A stretch of 64,000 nucleotides of DNA from Bradyrhizobium sp. CCBAU 51765 (GTDB lineage: Bacteria; Pseudomonadota; Alphaproteobacteria; Rhizobiales; Xanthobacteraceae): assembly GCF_015291725.1 (NCBI RefSeq), contig NZ_CP030038.1:3523001-3587000 (forward strand), in the 5' to 3' direction. The notes below the pieces were generated by a model. That model did no database searches, was not told the origin of the DNA, and was given only the letters and a program-made list of their open reading frames with translations. Below, one piece after another: positions 17,114-26,079 of the stretch; the stretch's first letter is position 1; every line of letters starts with the position of its first letter. The position numbers were made by a program, and so were the translations under genes.

Positions 17114-18430
17114 ATGTATCCCGCCAATCATTCTCAATCGCGAGATCTCTATCAGCGAGCGCTGAAGAGCTTGCCGGGTGGCAATACGCGCACCACGGTC
17201 TACATGAAGCCGTTTCCGATCTACGCAGCTTCGGGCGCCGGCTGCCGAGTCTGGGACGTCGATGGCAATGAATATATCGACTGCATCAACAATTTCACGT
17301 CTCTGATCCATGGCCATGCTCATCCCGCATTGATCGAGGCGGCGACCAAGCAGCTCGCGCTGGGCTCGGCCTTCGGCATGCCGACGGAGTCCGAAGTCGA
17401 GCTCGCCGAATTGCTGGCAGCAAGGCTTCCATCGGTAGACCATGTCCGTTTCTGCAATTCGGGCACGGAGGCGGTGATGATGGCGCTGAAAGCTGCCCGC
17501 GCCTACACGGGTCGTCCGAAGATCGCCAAGTGCGAGGGTGCTTATCACGGCTCCTATGACTACGCTGAAGTCAGCCTCGACCCGACACCTGCGGCTTGGG
17601 GCGGCAACGCCCCGGTATCGGTAGCCTACGCCAAAGGCACGCCCGACAACGTGCTCGCGGACGTCGTGACCATTCCGTTCAACGACGTCGAGGCGGCCGT
17701 GAGCTTGATCCGCGAGCATGGTCCCGAACTCGCTTGTGTACTCGTTGATCCGATGCCGAACCGAGCAGGTCTGGTTCCGGCGGACAGAGCCTACGTGGAA
17801 GCGCTCCGTCAGGTCACGCGGGAAGTCGGCGCGCTGCTTGTATTCGACGAAGTCATCACGTTCCGTCTCGGCTATGAGGGTGCGCAAGGGCTTTGGGGGA
17901 TCGATCCGGACCTGACTACGCTCGGCAAGATCATCGGCGGCGGCTTCCCGGTCGGCGCGATCGCCGGCGGCGAGAAGTTCATGTCAGTGTTCGATCCATC
18001 CTCCGGGAAGCCGGCGCTCCCGCACGGCGGCACCTTCTCGGCCAATCCCGTCACCATGCGCGCCGGACTTGCCGCCATGAAGCTGCTCGATACAGCAGCC
18101 TATTCACGCCTCGATAGGATCGGCACCGCGGTACGCGACGGAATCAATGCGGCTTTCCGCAAGACCGGCGTTGCCGGGACCGCAGTCGGATTGGGCTCGC
18201 TACTCAAGATTCATTTTACGGATCGCAACGTCCGGGATTATCGTTCAGCCTACTTGAGCGAGATGGAAGCGAAGCGCCAGGCCGTGTTCACCACCGGGCT
18301 GCTCAATCGCGGGATATTGGTCGCGAGCTATGGCCTGATGGCGCTGTCGTTGCCGATGACCGATCCTGACGTGGATACGATTGTGAAGGCGGCTGCGGAG
18401 TCCCTGGAGGAGGTCGCCGCGTTCGGCTGA
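17114..18430 (+). CDS. class III PLP-dependent aminotransferase (glutamate-1-semialdehyde aminotransferase-like)
   Basis: A 438-residue fold-type I PLP enzyme. The PLP lysine is Lys272 in TTLGKIIGGGFPVGA, and the cofactor-aspartate motif is VFDEVITFRLG. GTEAVMMALKAARAYTGRPKI and KCEGAYHGSYD are typical of the class III branch containing glutamate-1-semialdehyde 2,1-aminomutase. Because it leads an operon with hyuB and hyuA and follows a livF relic, it more probably handles an amino acid or amide made in catabolism than haem synthesis. Its specific substrate is not known. Downstream hyuB begins 85 bases later. Confidence 0.85.
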   Translation: MYPANHSQSRDLYQRALKSLPGGNTRTTVYMKPFPIYAASGAGCRVWDVDGNEYIDCINNFTSLIHGHAHPALIEAATKQLALGSAFGMPTESEVELAELLAARLPSVDHVRFCNSGTEAVMMALKAARAYTGRPKIAKCEGAYHGSYDYAEVSLDPTPAAWGGNAPVSVAYAKGTPDNVLADVVTIPFNDVEAAVSLIREHGPELACVLVDPMPNRAGLVPADRAYVEALRQVTREVGALLVFDEVITFRLGYEGAQGLWGIDPDLTTLGKIIGGGFPVGAIAGGEKFMSVFDPSSGKPALPHGGTFSANPVTMRAGLAAMKLLDTAAYSRLDRIGTAVRDGINAAFRKTGVAGTAVGLGSLLKIHFTDRNVRDYRSAYLSEMEAKRQAVFTTGLLNRGILVASYGLMALSLPMTDPDVDTIVKAAAESLEEVAAFG

Positions 18431-18515
18431 TCAGGCTCCCCGTACCCGGGAACTGTTCCGACCGGCGCTCGCTTGACGCCGGATTGAGATCCTCATTCCT
18501 ACCAGCAGGCTTGCG

Positions 18516-20174
18516 ATGACCTCCAAGATTGACCCGATCACCCGTTCCGTTGTCCAGCATCGCCTGAGTTCGATCGTGAACGAAATGGGTGAGGCGATGC
18601 TGCGTACGTCTTACTCGCAGATCCTGAATTCCAGCCGTGACTTCTCGCTGGGGATCTGCGACGTGAATGGGCGGTTGATTGCGCAAGCGGACCATATTCC
18701 GGTTCATGTCGGCGCGCTGTCCTGGGCGACGCTTGCTATCGAGGAGCGCTTCAAGGACGTCAAGCCTGGCGACGTTCTGCTGCTCAACGACCCCTATCAT
18801 GGTGGCAGTCACTTGCCCGATCTGACCGCGTTCGTGCCAGTCTTCGACGGGGAGCGGAGGTTGTACTGGACCATCGTGCGCGCACACCAAAGCGATATCG
18901 GCGGGGCCACCCACGGCGGCTACAATCCGAGTGCGACCGACATTTGGCAGGAAGGATTGCGGGTACCGCCGATCCGTCTTTACGAAGCAGGCAAACTTCG
19001 CGACGATCTGCTCGACATGCTGGCACTCAATGTGCGGAATCCTCGCGATTTCCGCGGTGATCTTGCTGCGATGATTGGTGCGGCGCATCTCGGCGAACGC
19101 CGGATCAGGCGGCTGCTCGACGAATTTGGTGGACAGGTCGTCGAAGCGGCCGTCGAAGCAATTCTCGATGCTGCCGAACAACAGACGCGGGCAGTCCTAT
19201 CGACGTGGCAGGACGGTACGTTCTATGGAGAAGCGCATCTCGACGACGACGGTCATGGCCGAAGCGATATCAGGATCGCCGCGAAGGTGACCAAAAAGGG
19301 ATCCGACATCGAGATTGATCTTTCGGAGTCGGATCCTCAGTCGACGAGCTTTGTCAATTCGTCGCACGCCAACATGCAGGCTGCGGTCGTCATGGCTTTT
19401 GCCTATCTCATCGACGCGGATATTCCCAAGAATTCCGGCGCACTTCGGCCGCTGAAGGTCGTTGCCAGACAGGGCACGATCGTGTGGGCAGATCCCGGCC
19501 GTCCGGTCACGATGTGCACCAGCCATCCTTCGAATGAAATCGTGGAAGCTATCGTCAAGGCGCTTTCCCAGTCGTGTCCCGATCGTGCGATGGCCGGGTG
19601 GAGCCGCAGATTCCGCATCGCCATCCAAGGTGAAAATCCGCGGACAGGACGCAATTTTATCTGGCATTTGTTTCAGGCCAGGCCCGGAGGAGGGGCGTCG
19701 TCGGCCGGCGATGGTTGGTCATCGATTGGTGAGTGGCATACGGTCGGGGGCATCAAATTTGGCAGCATCGAAGTCGACGAAGCCCGGTTTCCGCTCTATT
19801 TCCGACATCACGAATTTCGCCCGGACTCCGGCGGCGACGGCAGTTTTCGTGGCGGCCTGGGCGTATCGTTGGATCTCGTCGTGGAAACGGCGAAGCCTGC
19901 GCGAGCAAACACGGCAGGCGAGGGCACGAAGCATGGAGGATGCGGGATGCTCGGCGGCAGCGATGGGCTTCCACATCAGTACACCCTCGTGTCGCAAGGC
20001 CGCGCGCCGCGCGTGCTGCGCACGAAGGAGGTCGGCATCGAAGTCCGTCCCGGCGACTGCTTCGAGGTTCGCTCCTCGGGGGGCGGAGGATGGGGCCCTC
20101 CAGGGCAACGGTCAGCTCAAGCGCGCGAAGCCGACTTGATGCAGGGCCTCACGACAAAATTCACAACGGTTTAA
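18516..20174 (+). CDS. hydantoinase B/oxoprolinase family protein
   Basis: A 552-residue HyuB-type subunit. It begins with DPITRSVVQHRLSSIVNEMGEAMLRTSYS, and has DHIPVHVGALSWA, LNDPYHGGSHLPDLTAF and, near the end, DSGGDGSFRGGLGVSLDLVVE, all standard for the family (N-methylhydantoinase, 5-oxoprolinase and acetophenone carboxylase beta subunits). These proteins work with HyuA in ATP-dependent opening of a cyclic amide or a carboxylation. hyuA follows after 14 bases. The exact substrate is not decided by sequence. Confidence 0.92.
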   Translation: MTSKIDPITRSVVQHRLSSIVNEMGEAMLRTSYSQILNSSRDFSLGICDVNGRLIAQADHIPVHVGALSWATLAIEERFKDVKPGDVLLLNDPYHGGSHLPDLTAFVPVFDGERRLYWTIVRAHQSDIGGATHGGYNPSATDIWQEGLRVPPIRLYEAGKLRDDLLDMLALNVRNPRDFRGDLAAMIGAAHLGERRIRRLLDEFGGQVVEAAVEAILDAAEQQTRAVLSTWQDGTFYGEAHLDDDGHGRSDIRIAAKVTKKGSDIEIDLSESDPQSTSFVNSSHANMQAAVVMAFAYLIDADIPKNSGALRPLKVVARQGTIVWADPGRPVTMCTSHPSNEIVEAIVKALSQSCPDRAMAGWSRRFRIAIQGENPRTGRNFIWHLFQARPGGGASSAGDGWSSIGEWHTVGGIKFGSIEVDEARFPLYFRHHEFRPDSGGDGSFRGGLGVSLDLVVETAKPARANTAGEGTKHGGCGMLGGSDGLPHQYTLVSQGRAPRVLRTKEVGIEVRPGDCFEVRSSGGGGWGPPGQRSAQAREADLMQGLTTKFTTV

Positions 20175-20188
20175 CGGATAGCCCGAAG

Positions 20189-22231
20189 ATGTTCACCATC
20201 GGAGTCGATGTTGGCGGTACGTACACCGACCTCGTCGCGATCGATCGCGACGGCAACACCGTGTTCGCAAAATCGCCGACGACGCCGGCAGACCAGTCTT
20301 TAGGCGTTATGAATGGACTTGAAGAACTCGCAAGCCGGCTGAAGATGCCGCGAGCGGAGATGCTCGCTACGACGGACCGCCTGGTGCACGGGACAACCGT
20401 CGCGACGAACGCATTGCTCGAGCGGAAGGGAGCAAAGGTCGCGCTTGTCACGACGGAAGGCCATCGTGACGTCATCGAAATGCGCGAGGGTCTGAAGGAA
20501 GATCGCTACAATCTCCGCATCGCACCGCCGTCTCCCCTGGTGCCGCGCCAACTGCGCTTCGGTGTACGCGAGCGCGTTAGGCCGGACGGCGCAGTGCTGA
20601 TCCCGCTCGATCAAGATTCCCTCGGTGAGGCGATCTCGGCGATCCGCGCCGCCGGAGCAAGCTCCGTGGCTGTGTGCTTCCTGCATGCCTACTGTAATCC
20701 GGCGCACGAAATTGCGACCGTCGAACGACTGAAGCGCGAACTTCCGGAACTCGACGTCTCTCGATCGAGCGATGTGTTGCCGCAGATCAAGGAGTATGAA
20801 CGCGTTTCAACGACGATCGTGAACGCCTACGTCGCTCCGGTGGTGCGGCGCTATCTCACCAATCTGGAAGCCCGGCTGAAAGACGCAGGCTTGGCCAGCA
20901 GCCTTTTCATCATTCTTTCGCATGGCGGGATGGCCCCACTCGAGGAAGCCGCGCGGCTCGCTGCCGGCACCGTACTTTCCGGCCCAGCGGGCGGCATCTC
21001 GGGAGCCCGGCGCTGCGCGGAACTGCTCGGAATTCCCGATCTTGTGCCGTTCGACATGGGCGGGACCAGCACCGACATCTCGCTGATTGCGGATGGACGC
21101 GCGTCGCTGTCGGCCGAAGGTGGGCTTGCCGGTCAACGCATCGCGCTCAGGAGCCTCGACATTGCGAGCATCGCCGCCGGTGGAGGCTCGATTGCCACTC
21201 TGGACGCGGGTGGTACGCTCCGCGTCGGGCCAGAAAGCGCGGGGTCCGTGCCGGGGCCTGCGTGCTACGGCAACGGCGGTCTCGAGCCGACGGTTACAGA
21301 TGCCAATGTTGTTCTCGGATATCTGGACGCTTCTGCATTCATGGGCGGAAAGCGGCCGCTCGATCGCGCGGCCGCAGAAGCGGCAGTCGATCGGCTCGCG
21401 AAAGCGCTCGAGCTATCCCGGGACGATGCGGCGGCTGGAATCTATCGAATGGTCAATCTGCGTATGGCGGATGGTATCCGTCTGATGACCCTGCGACGCG
21501 GCGTCGACCCACGCCCCTTCGCGCTGCTCAGCTTCGGCGGCGCTGCCGGTCTGCATGCGGCCGAAGTTGCGCGCGAACTTGAAATCAAGCGCGTCATCGT
21601 GCCGACGGCGGCTTCGGTCCTATCCGCTTGGGGCATGTTGACCAGCGATCTGAGGTACGAGGTGAGCAGTACGCATTACAGCGCCGGCCAACGGATTACG
21701 GCCCAAGAGGTCAGGACCATCTTCGCTGACCTCGAAAGAGATGCTACAGGCCGTCTGAAGTCGTGGTTTGGCGGCGATGTGGCTGTCGAATGTTCCGCCG
21801 AGATGCGCTACGGCGAGCAGATCTTCCAGATTGACGTCCCGCTAAACGATCTCGATTGGAATTCGGAGAACGTCGTCGATCGGATAGAGGAGCGATTCCA
21901 TCGTCGCCATGAGGAACTGTACACCTACTCGTCGCCGGATCAGGAAGCGGTGTTCGTCAATGCGCGGGTCGCTGCCATAGGCGCTGTCCCGAGCGTCGGA
22001 GAAGTCGCGCGTGGGCGGAAGACCGTAGCGCCGTGCAAACCAAAAGGGCGTCGAAAAGCATTCTTCGGCGAATGGCGAGAGGTTGAAGTATTCGCCGCGG
22101 ATCAACTTCGTTCAGGCAACAAGATCGAAGGTCCAGCAATTGTGGAAGCTGAGACGACGACCGTCCTGATTGGTGACGGCGATCAGATCGAGGTCAATGA
22201 TCTGGGATGGCTCGACATCAGGCTCAGGTGA
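20189..22231 (+). CDS. hydantoinase A/oxoprolinase family protein
   Basis: A 680-residue HyuA-type subunit, the ATP-binding partner of HyuB. The amino end FTIGVDVGGTYTDLVAIDRDG is a phosphate-binding loop of the actin/hexokinase fold; the second lobe shows VPFDMGGTSTDISLI. The start at 20189 is fixed by this motif and a 14-base gap to hyuB. The pair should hydrolyse a hydantoin, 5-oxoproline or related compound at the cost of ATP. The operon ends here; the next gene is on the opposite strand. Confidence 0.92.
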   Translation: MFTIGVDVGGTYTDLVAIDRDGNTVFAKSPTTPADQSLGVMNGLEELASRLKMPRAEMLATTDRLVHGTTVATNALLERKGAKVALVTTEGHRDVIEMREGLKEDRYNLRIAPPSPLVPRQLRFGVRERVRPDGAVLIPLDQDSLGEAISAIRAAGASSVAVCFLHAYCNPAHEIATVERLKRELPELDVSRSSDVLPQIKEYERVSTTIVNAYVAPVVRRYLTNLEARLKDAGLASSLFIILSHGGMAPLEEAARLAAGTVLSGPAGGISGARRCAELLGIPDLVPFDMGGTSTDISLIADGRASLSAEGGLAGQRIALRSLDIASIAAGGGSIATLDAGGTLRVGPESAGSVPGPACYGNGGLEPTVTDANVVLGYLDASAFMGGKRPLDRAAAEAAVDRLAKALELSRDDAAAGIYRMVNLRMADGIRLMTLRRGVDPRPFALLSFGGAAGLHAAEVARELEIKRVIVPTAASVLSAWGMLTSDLRYEVSSTHYSAGQRITAQEVRTIFADLERDATGRLKSWFGGDVAVECSAEMRYGEQIFQIDVPLNDLDWNSENVVDRIEERFHRRHEELYTYSSPDQEAVFVNARVAAIGAVPSVGEVARGRKTVAPCKPKGRRKAFFGEWREVEVFAADQLRSGNKIEGPAIVEAETTTVLIGDGDQIEVNDLGWLDIRLR

Positions 22232-22466
22232 TCGAATGATGAGGCCGCTCGGCGTTTGGGTGCGCCACTCGGTCAGTTTAGTCCGGCCTGAACTGCTGAC
22301 GTGCCGAGCGCCACCGCGGTCTTCGCCTTAGCAGACTCAGTCAACATCAGCTCACCACGCTTGCTCGCTTGGCGAGGATCCGCAGATCTGACGCCTTCGA
22401 AAGTCTGGCTACCGTGCTGGCGGCAATGCGGACGCATGCTGACAACGATCGCGAGAGGGACTTGGA

Positions 22467-23789
22467 CTATTTCTGCCGCAGCGCGCGGGCGAGTTGATCT
22501 TCCAGCGGCTTGCGCAGGTAGGCGAGCGCCGTCCGCACGCCGTTCTGGATGAAGGCTTCAACCGGCATGCCGGGCACCAGCGCCTTGCCGTCGAGCTTGG
22601 CGAGTTCGCTCGCGTCGAGGCTGATGCGGGCGACGTAGTAAGCCGCGCCGGATTGCGGGTCCTTGGTCAGGTCGGCGGCGATCCGCGTCAGCGTGCCGTC
22701 GAGCTCGGGGGTCACCGCGGCGTCGAACGCGCTGAAGCGCAGCTTGGCGGATTGCCCGACCTTGAGCCGGTCGATCATTTGCGGATCGACCCGGGCCTCG
22801 ACCACAAGCGAATCCTTCGGCACGATGAGCATCAGCTGTTCGCCCGCGGTGATCACGCCACCGACGGTGAAGACCGATTTCTGGTGGATCAGACCGTCCT
22901 GCGGCGCGCGCAATACCACGCGATCGAGCTGGTCCATCGCGGCGATGCGGCGTTCGCCGAGATCGGCAAGCTTGGTCTCGACGTCGCGCAGTTCGGTCGC
23001 GACCTCGCGGCGCTGATCCTGGACCAGCTGGATGATCTGCAGTTCGGTTTCGGTGATCCGGCCCTTGGCGCGCGCGATCTCGGCGATCAGCTGGCCTTCC
23101 TCGCCGGTCAGGCGCGAGGCCTCGCGCTCGAGCGCAGTGAGGCGCGCATAGGGCACCAGACGCTTTTCGTACAGCTGGCGGACGCCCTCCAGCTCGGTGT
23201 CGATCCAGCGGATCTGTTCGCGCTTCGACGCGATCTGCGCCTCCAGGCCGCGGATTTCGTCCGCGATCTGCGCCTTGCGTTCGCGCAGCTGCGACTGCTG
23301 GCCGCTGATCGCCTCGCGCCGCCGGGCGAACAGCGTGGTCTCGCCCTCGACCATCTCCGCGAGCGCGGCGGCGGCGCGGCGGGCGGCGATCTCGCCGGGC
23401 AGCGCCACTGCATCGCGGCCGTTCTGCTCGGACTGCAGCCGGGCACGACGCACCCCTAGCTGGTTGAGCTGGTTTTCGATCAGCGCAAGGTTGGCGCGCG
23501 ACAGCGTCTCGTCGAGGCGGACCAGCACGTCGCCGGCGCGAACCTGATCACCATCGTTGACGTAGATTTCGGCGACCACGCCGCCGGTGGGGTGCTGAAC
23601 CCGGCGGACGTTGCTGTCGACCACCACCTGTGCCGGCGCGATCACGGCGCTGGCGAGCGGCGCGGTTATCGCCCAAACGCCGGCGGTGGACACGACGATC
23701 GCCAGCGTGCCGATTCCAAATGCGGTGGCGCGCCGGATATCGCGAAACGGATCGTTGCGGCGAGCCTCGGGCGTGCGGGCTGCGGTCAT
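22467..23789 (-). CDS. HlyD/PrtE-family type I secretion periplasmic adaptor
   Basis: A 440-residue membrane fusion protein. One transmembrane helix lies near residues 20-45 (FGIGTLAIVVSTAGVWAITAPLASAV), then a lipoyl half-motif (VQHPTGGVVAEIYVNDGDQVRAGDVLVRLDE), a long alpha-helical hairpin (about 95-285) and a second lipoyl/beta-barrel part (VLRAPQDGLIHQKSVFTVGGVITAGEQL). It bridges the inner-membrane ABC exporter to an outer-membrane TolC-type channel. It is the second gene of the exporter operon, 10 bases after the ABC gene, and no TolC gene is nearby. Confidence 0.92.
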   Translation of the reverse strand: MTAARTPEARRNDPFRDIRRATAFGIGTLAIVVSTAGVWAITAPLASAVIAPAQVVVDSNVRRVQHPTGGVVAEIYVNDGDQVRAGDVLVRLDETLSRANLALIENQLNQLGVRRARLQSEQNGRDAVALPGEIAARRAAAALAEMVEGETTLFARRREAISGQQSQLRERKAQIADEIRGLEAQIASKREQIRWIDTELEGVRQLYEKRLVPYARLTALEREASRLTGEEGQLIAEIARAKGRITETELQIIQLVQDQRREVATELRDVETKLADLGERRIAAMDQLDRVVLRAPQDGLIHQKSVFTVGGVITAGEQLMLIVPKDSLVVEARVDPQMIDRLKVGQSAKLRFSAFDAAVTPELDGTLTRIAADLTKDPQSGAAYYVARISLDASELAKLDGKALVPGMPVEAFIQNGVRTALAYLRKPLEDQLARALRQK

Positions 23790-23799
23790 ATGAAAGTCC

Positions 23800-25578
23800 T
23801 CAACTGGCGGCGGCGGCAGGAACCGAGCGCGCGTCGGGCACCGCCTGCAGCGCCGCGCCGCCCGGCGCCGGATGAGCGGCCAGCGATTTGCGCAGCACTT
23901 CGTCCTTCGGTCCGAACGCCTGCACCTGGCCGGTCGCCAGCGTCAGCACGAGATCGACCGCGGCGAGCGCCGCCGGCCGATGCGCAATGATGACGGCAAT
24001 ACCGCCGCGAGCCCGGACACGCCGGATGGCGTCGGTCAGCGCGGCGTCGCCTTCGGCGTCGAGGCTGGCGTTCGGCTCGTCGAGCACCACCATGAACGGA
24101 TCCTTGTAGAGCGCGCGCGCCAACGCGATCCGCTGCCGCTGGCCGCCCGACAGGGTGGCACCGGCTTCGCCAATCCGCATCTCGAACCCCTTCGGCAGCT
24201 TCAGGATCATCTCGTAGGCGCCAGCGGCCTTCGCCGCGGCGATCACCGCCGCCTCGTCGATCTCCGGGTCGAAGCGTGCGATGTTCTCCGCCACCGTTCC
24301 GTCGAATAATTCGACGTCCTGCGGCAGATAGCCGATCATGCCGCCACGAATTTCTGCCGGCCACTGGTCGAGGGTGGCGCCATCAAGGCGGATCTCGCCG
24401 CGTGCGATCGGCCAGATCCCGACCAGTGCCCGCGCCAGCGTCGATTTGCCGGCGGCTGACGGGCCAATGATGCCGACCGCCTGGCCGGCTTCAAGTGCGA
24501 ACGAGGCGTTGTGCACGATCGCGGCGGTGCCGCCGGGGGCGGCGATCGTGACCTGCTCGACCGTGAGCCGATGAACGGCGCGTTCGGGTGCGACGTCGGG
24601 GTGCGGGGCGTCGCCGTCGCGCAGGGCGGCGCGGAGCCGTTGGCCCGCCTGTCGCGCGCCGATGAACGGTCGCCAGATGGAGATCGCCAGTTCCACCGGC
24701 GCGAGCGCGCGGCTGCCCATGATCGATGCGGCGATCATCACGCCGCCGCTTGCCAGTCCCTCGATCACCAGATAGGCGCCGAGGCCGAGCAGCGCCGATT
24801 GCAGCATGAAGCGCAGCGTCTTCGACAACGCGCCGAGTGATCCGGCGATATCGGCGTTTCGCTGCTGGGCGGCGACGAGATCGTCGTTGGCGGCCCCGAT
24901 CCGGTCGATCAACCGCTGCTCCATCCCCAGCGCGGCCACGATCTCGGCGTTGCGCCGACCGGCTTCAAGCTGGACGCCGCGGATTGCGCAGGCACGCGAT
25001 GCGTCCCTGGTCGGCGCCCGCGTCAGCAGCTCGGTGAGCAGCGCGATCCCGAACAGCAGCACAGCGCCCGCGACCAGCGTCCAGCCGAGATAAGGATGCA
25101 AGAGAAAGCAGCCGGCGAGATACAGCGGCATCCACGGCAAGTCGAACAGGGTCGTCGGGCCGAGCCCGGAAAGGAACGACCGGACCGAGTCCAGATCATG
25201 TGACAATTGCAGGCCGCGATTCGCGCCGCCGCCGCGTAGCGGCCCGCGCAGGATGTTGCAGACGACCGGTTGCCACAGCGCGGCGTGCAGTGCCGATCCG
25301 ATCCGGGTCAGAATGCGCTGACGCAGCAGGTCGAACAGCCCTTGTATCGCATACGCCGCCGCCACCGCGATCGACAGCGCGATCAAGGTCGGAATGCTGT
25401 GCGATGGAATGACCCGGTCGTACACCTGCAGCATGTAGATCGAGCCGGTGAGCATCAGCAGATTGAGCACCGCCGAGAACAGTCCCACCGTCAGAAAGGC
25501 CGTTCTGCAGGAGGCGATCGCGGCCGACGCGAGATCGCCGGACGCGGGAGTCGACGCGGAGGACGTTGTAGCGGTCAT
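23800..25578 (-). CDS. type I secretion system permease/ATPase (PrtD-like)
   Basis: A 592-residue ABC exporter: transmembrane domain with about six helices (residues 25-320) and a nucleotide-binding domain (about 335-570) with Walker A GPSAAGKST, signature LSGGQRQRIALARAL and Walker B VVLDEPNASLD. No N-terminal C39 peptidase is present, which fits the PrtD/LapB-like exporters of RTX proteins. The giant RTX gene is divergent and adjacent, so it is the likely cargo. The start at 25578 is chosen because the ORF extension to 25659 (positively charged, no family match) is unlikely to be translated. Confidence 0.92.
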   Translation of the reverse strand: MTATTSSASTPASGDLASAAIASCRTAFLTVGLFSAVLNLLMLTGSIYMLQVYDRVIPSHSIPTLIALSIAVAAAYAIQGLFDLLRQRILTRIGSALHAALWQPVVCNILRGPLRGGGANRGLQLSHDLDSVRSFLSGLGPTTLFDLPWMPLYLAGCFLLHPYLGWTLVAGAVLLFGIALLTELLTRAPTRDASRACAIRGVQLEAGRRNAEIVAALGMEQRLIDRIGAANDDLVAAQQRNADIAGSLGALSKTLRFMLQSALLGLGAYLVIEGLASGGVMIAASIMGSRALAPVELAISIWRPFIGARQAGQRLRAALRDGDAPHPDVAPERAVHRLTVEQVTIAAPGGTAAIVHNASFALEAGQAVGIIGPSAAGKSTLARALVGIWPIARGEIRLDGATLDQWPAEIRGGMIGYLPQDVELFDGTVAENIARFDPEIDEAAVIAAAKAAGAYEMILKLPKGFEMRIGEAGATLSGGQRQRIALARALYKDPFMVVLDEPNASLDAEGDAALTDAIRRVRARGGIAVIIAHRPAALAAVDLVLTLATGQVQAFGPKDEVLRKSLAAHPAPGGAALQAVPDARSVPAAAAS

Positions 25579-26079
25579 GATACTCAATTCAAAACGACGT
25601 CGGATCGTCACGGTCGGATGCGGTCGGCGTTCGTTAGCGAGGTTCAACGTCAGGCGCATGACAAAGCGCGGTGCGCGAAAACGCGGGCCGACGGCAACGA
25701 GGCCACGGTGCCCTGCGACGAAACGCCGCCTTGGTTCGGAAGTTCGGCCGCGCAGGCCGCCAATCGAAACCTCGCGTGGTCACCTCTCGCGGCGGGCTGA
25801 TCGAGCTCAAGCGCGATGACTCATTGGCGATTGCTGCCGGCCGAGAGGTCGAGCGCGCCGCCTGTCGCAAGACGAGTCGTTGGTTCGCACGGTCTTCGGC
25901 GCTTTTTCGTGTCGCGACTTCACCGGCCCGTTAAGAAGCAGTCACCGATCTGTTGTGGTCGGCGTTCTATCAACGCGCATTGACGATCCGTTAACCATCG
26001 GCCGTCCGGACCGCGCCCTTACGCATGCCGTGAGGCGGCGATCCGCGACGTCTTCTCTCAAGCGCTGGAGTGGCGATAC
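25579..26079. other. divergent intergenic region between the exporter operon and the RTX gene
   Basis: About 500 bases that should hold promoters for both the exporter operon (minus) and the giant RTX gene (plus). I see no convincing gene. Two ttaa-containing patches near the RTX end (25930-26000) are AT-richer than the surroundings, and a GGAG lies about ten bases before the RTX ATG. No specific operator could be named. Confidence 0.5.

Noticed and set aside
22303..22315. Match of eight bases (ccgagcgc) to the tRNA-Leu 3' end, as a possible island end
   Set aside because: Only eight bases match, followed by a mismatch; chance is likely at this GC content and no integrase is present.
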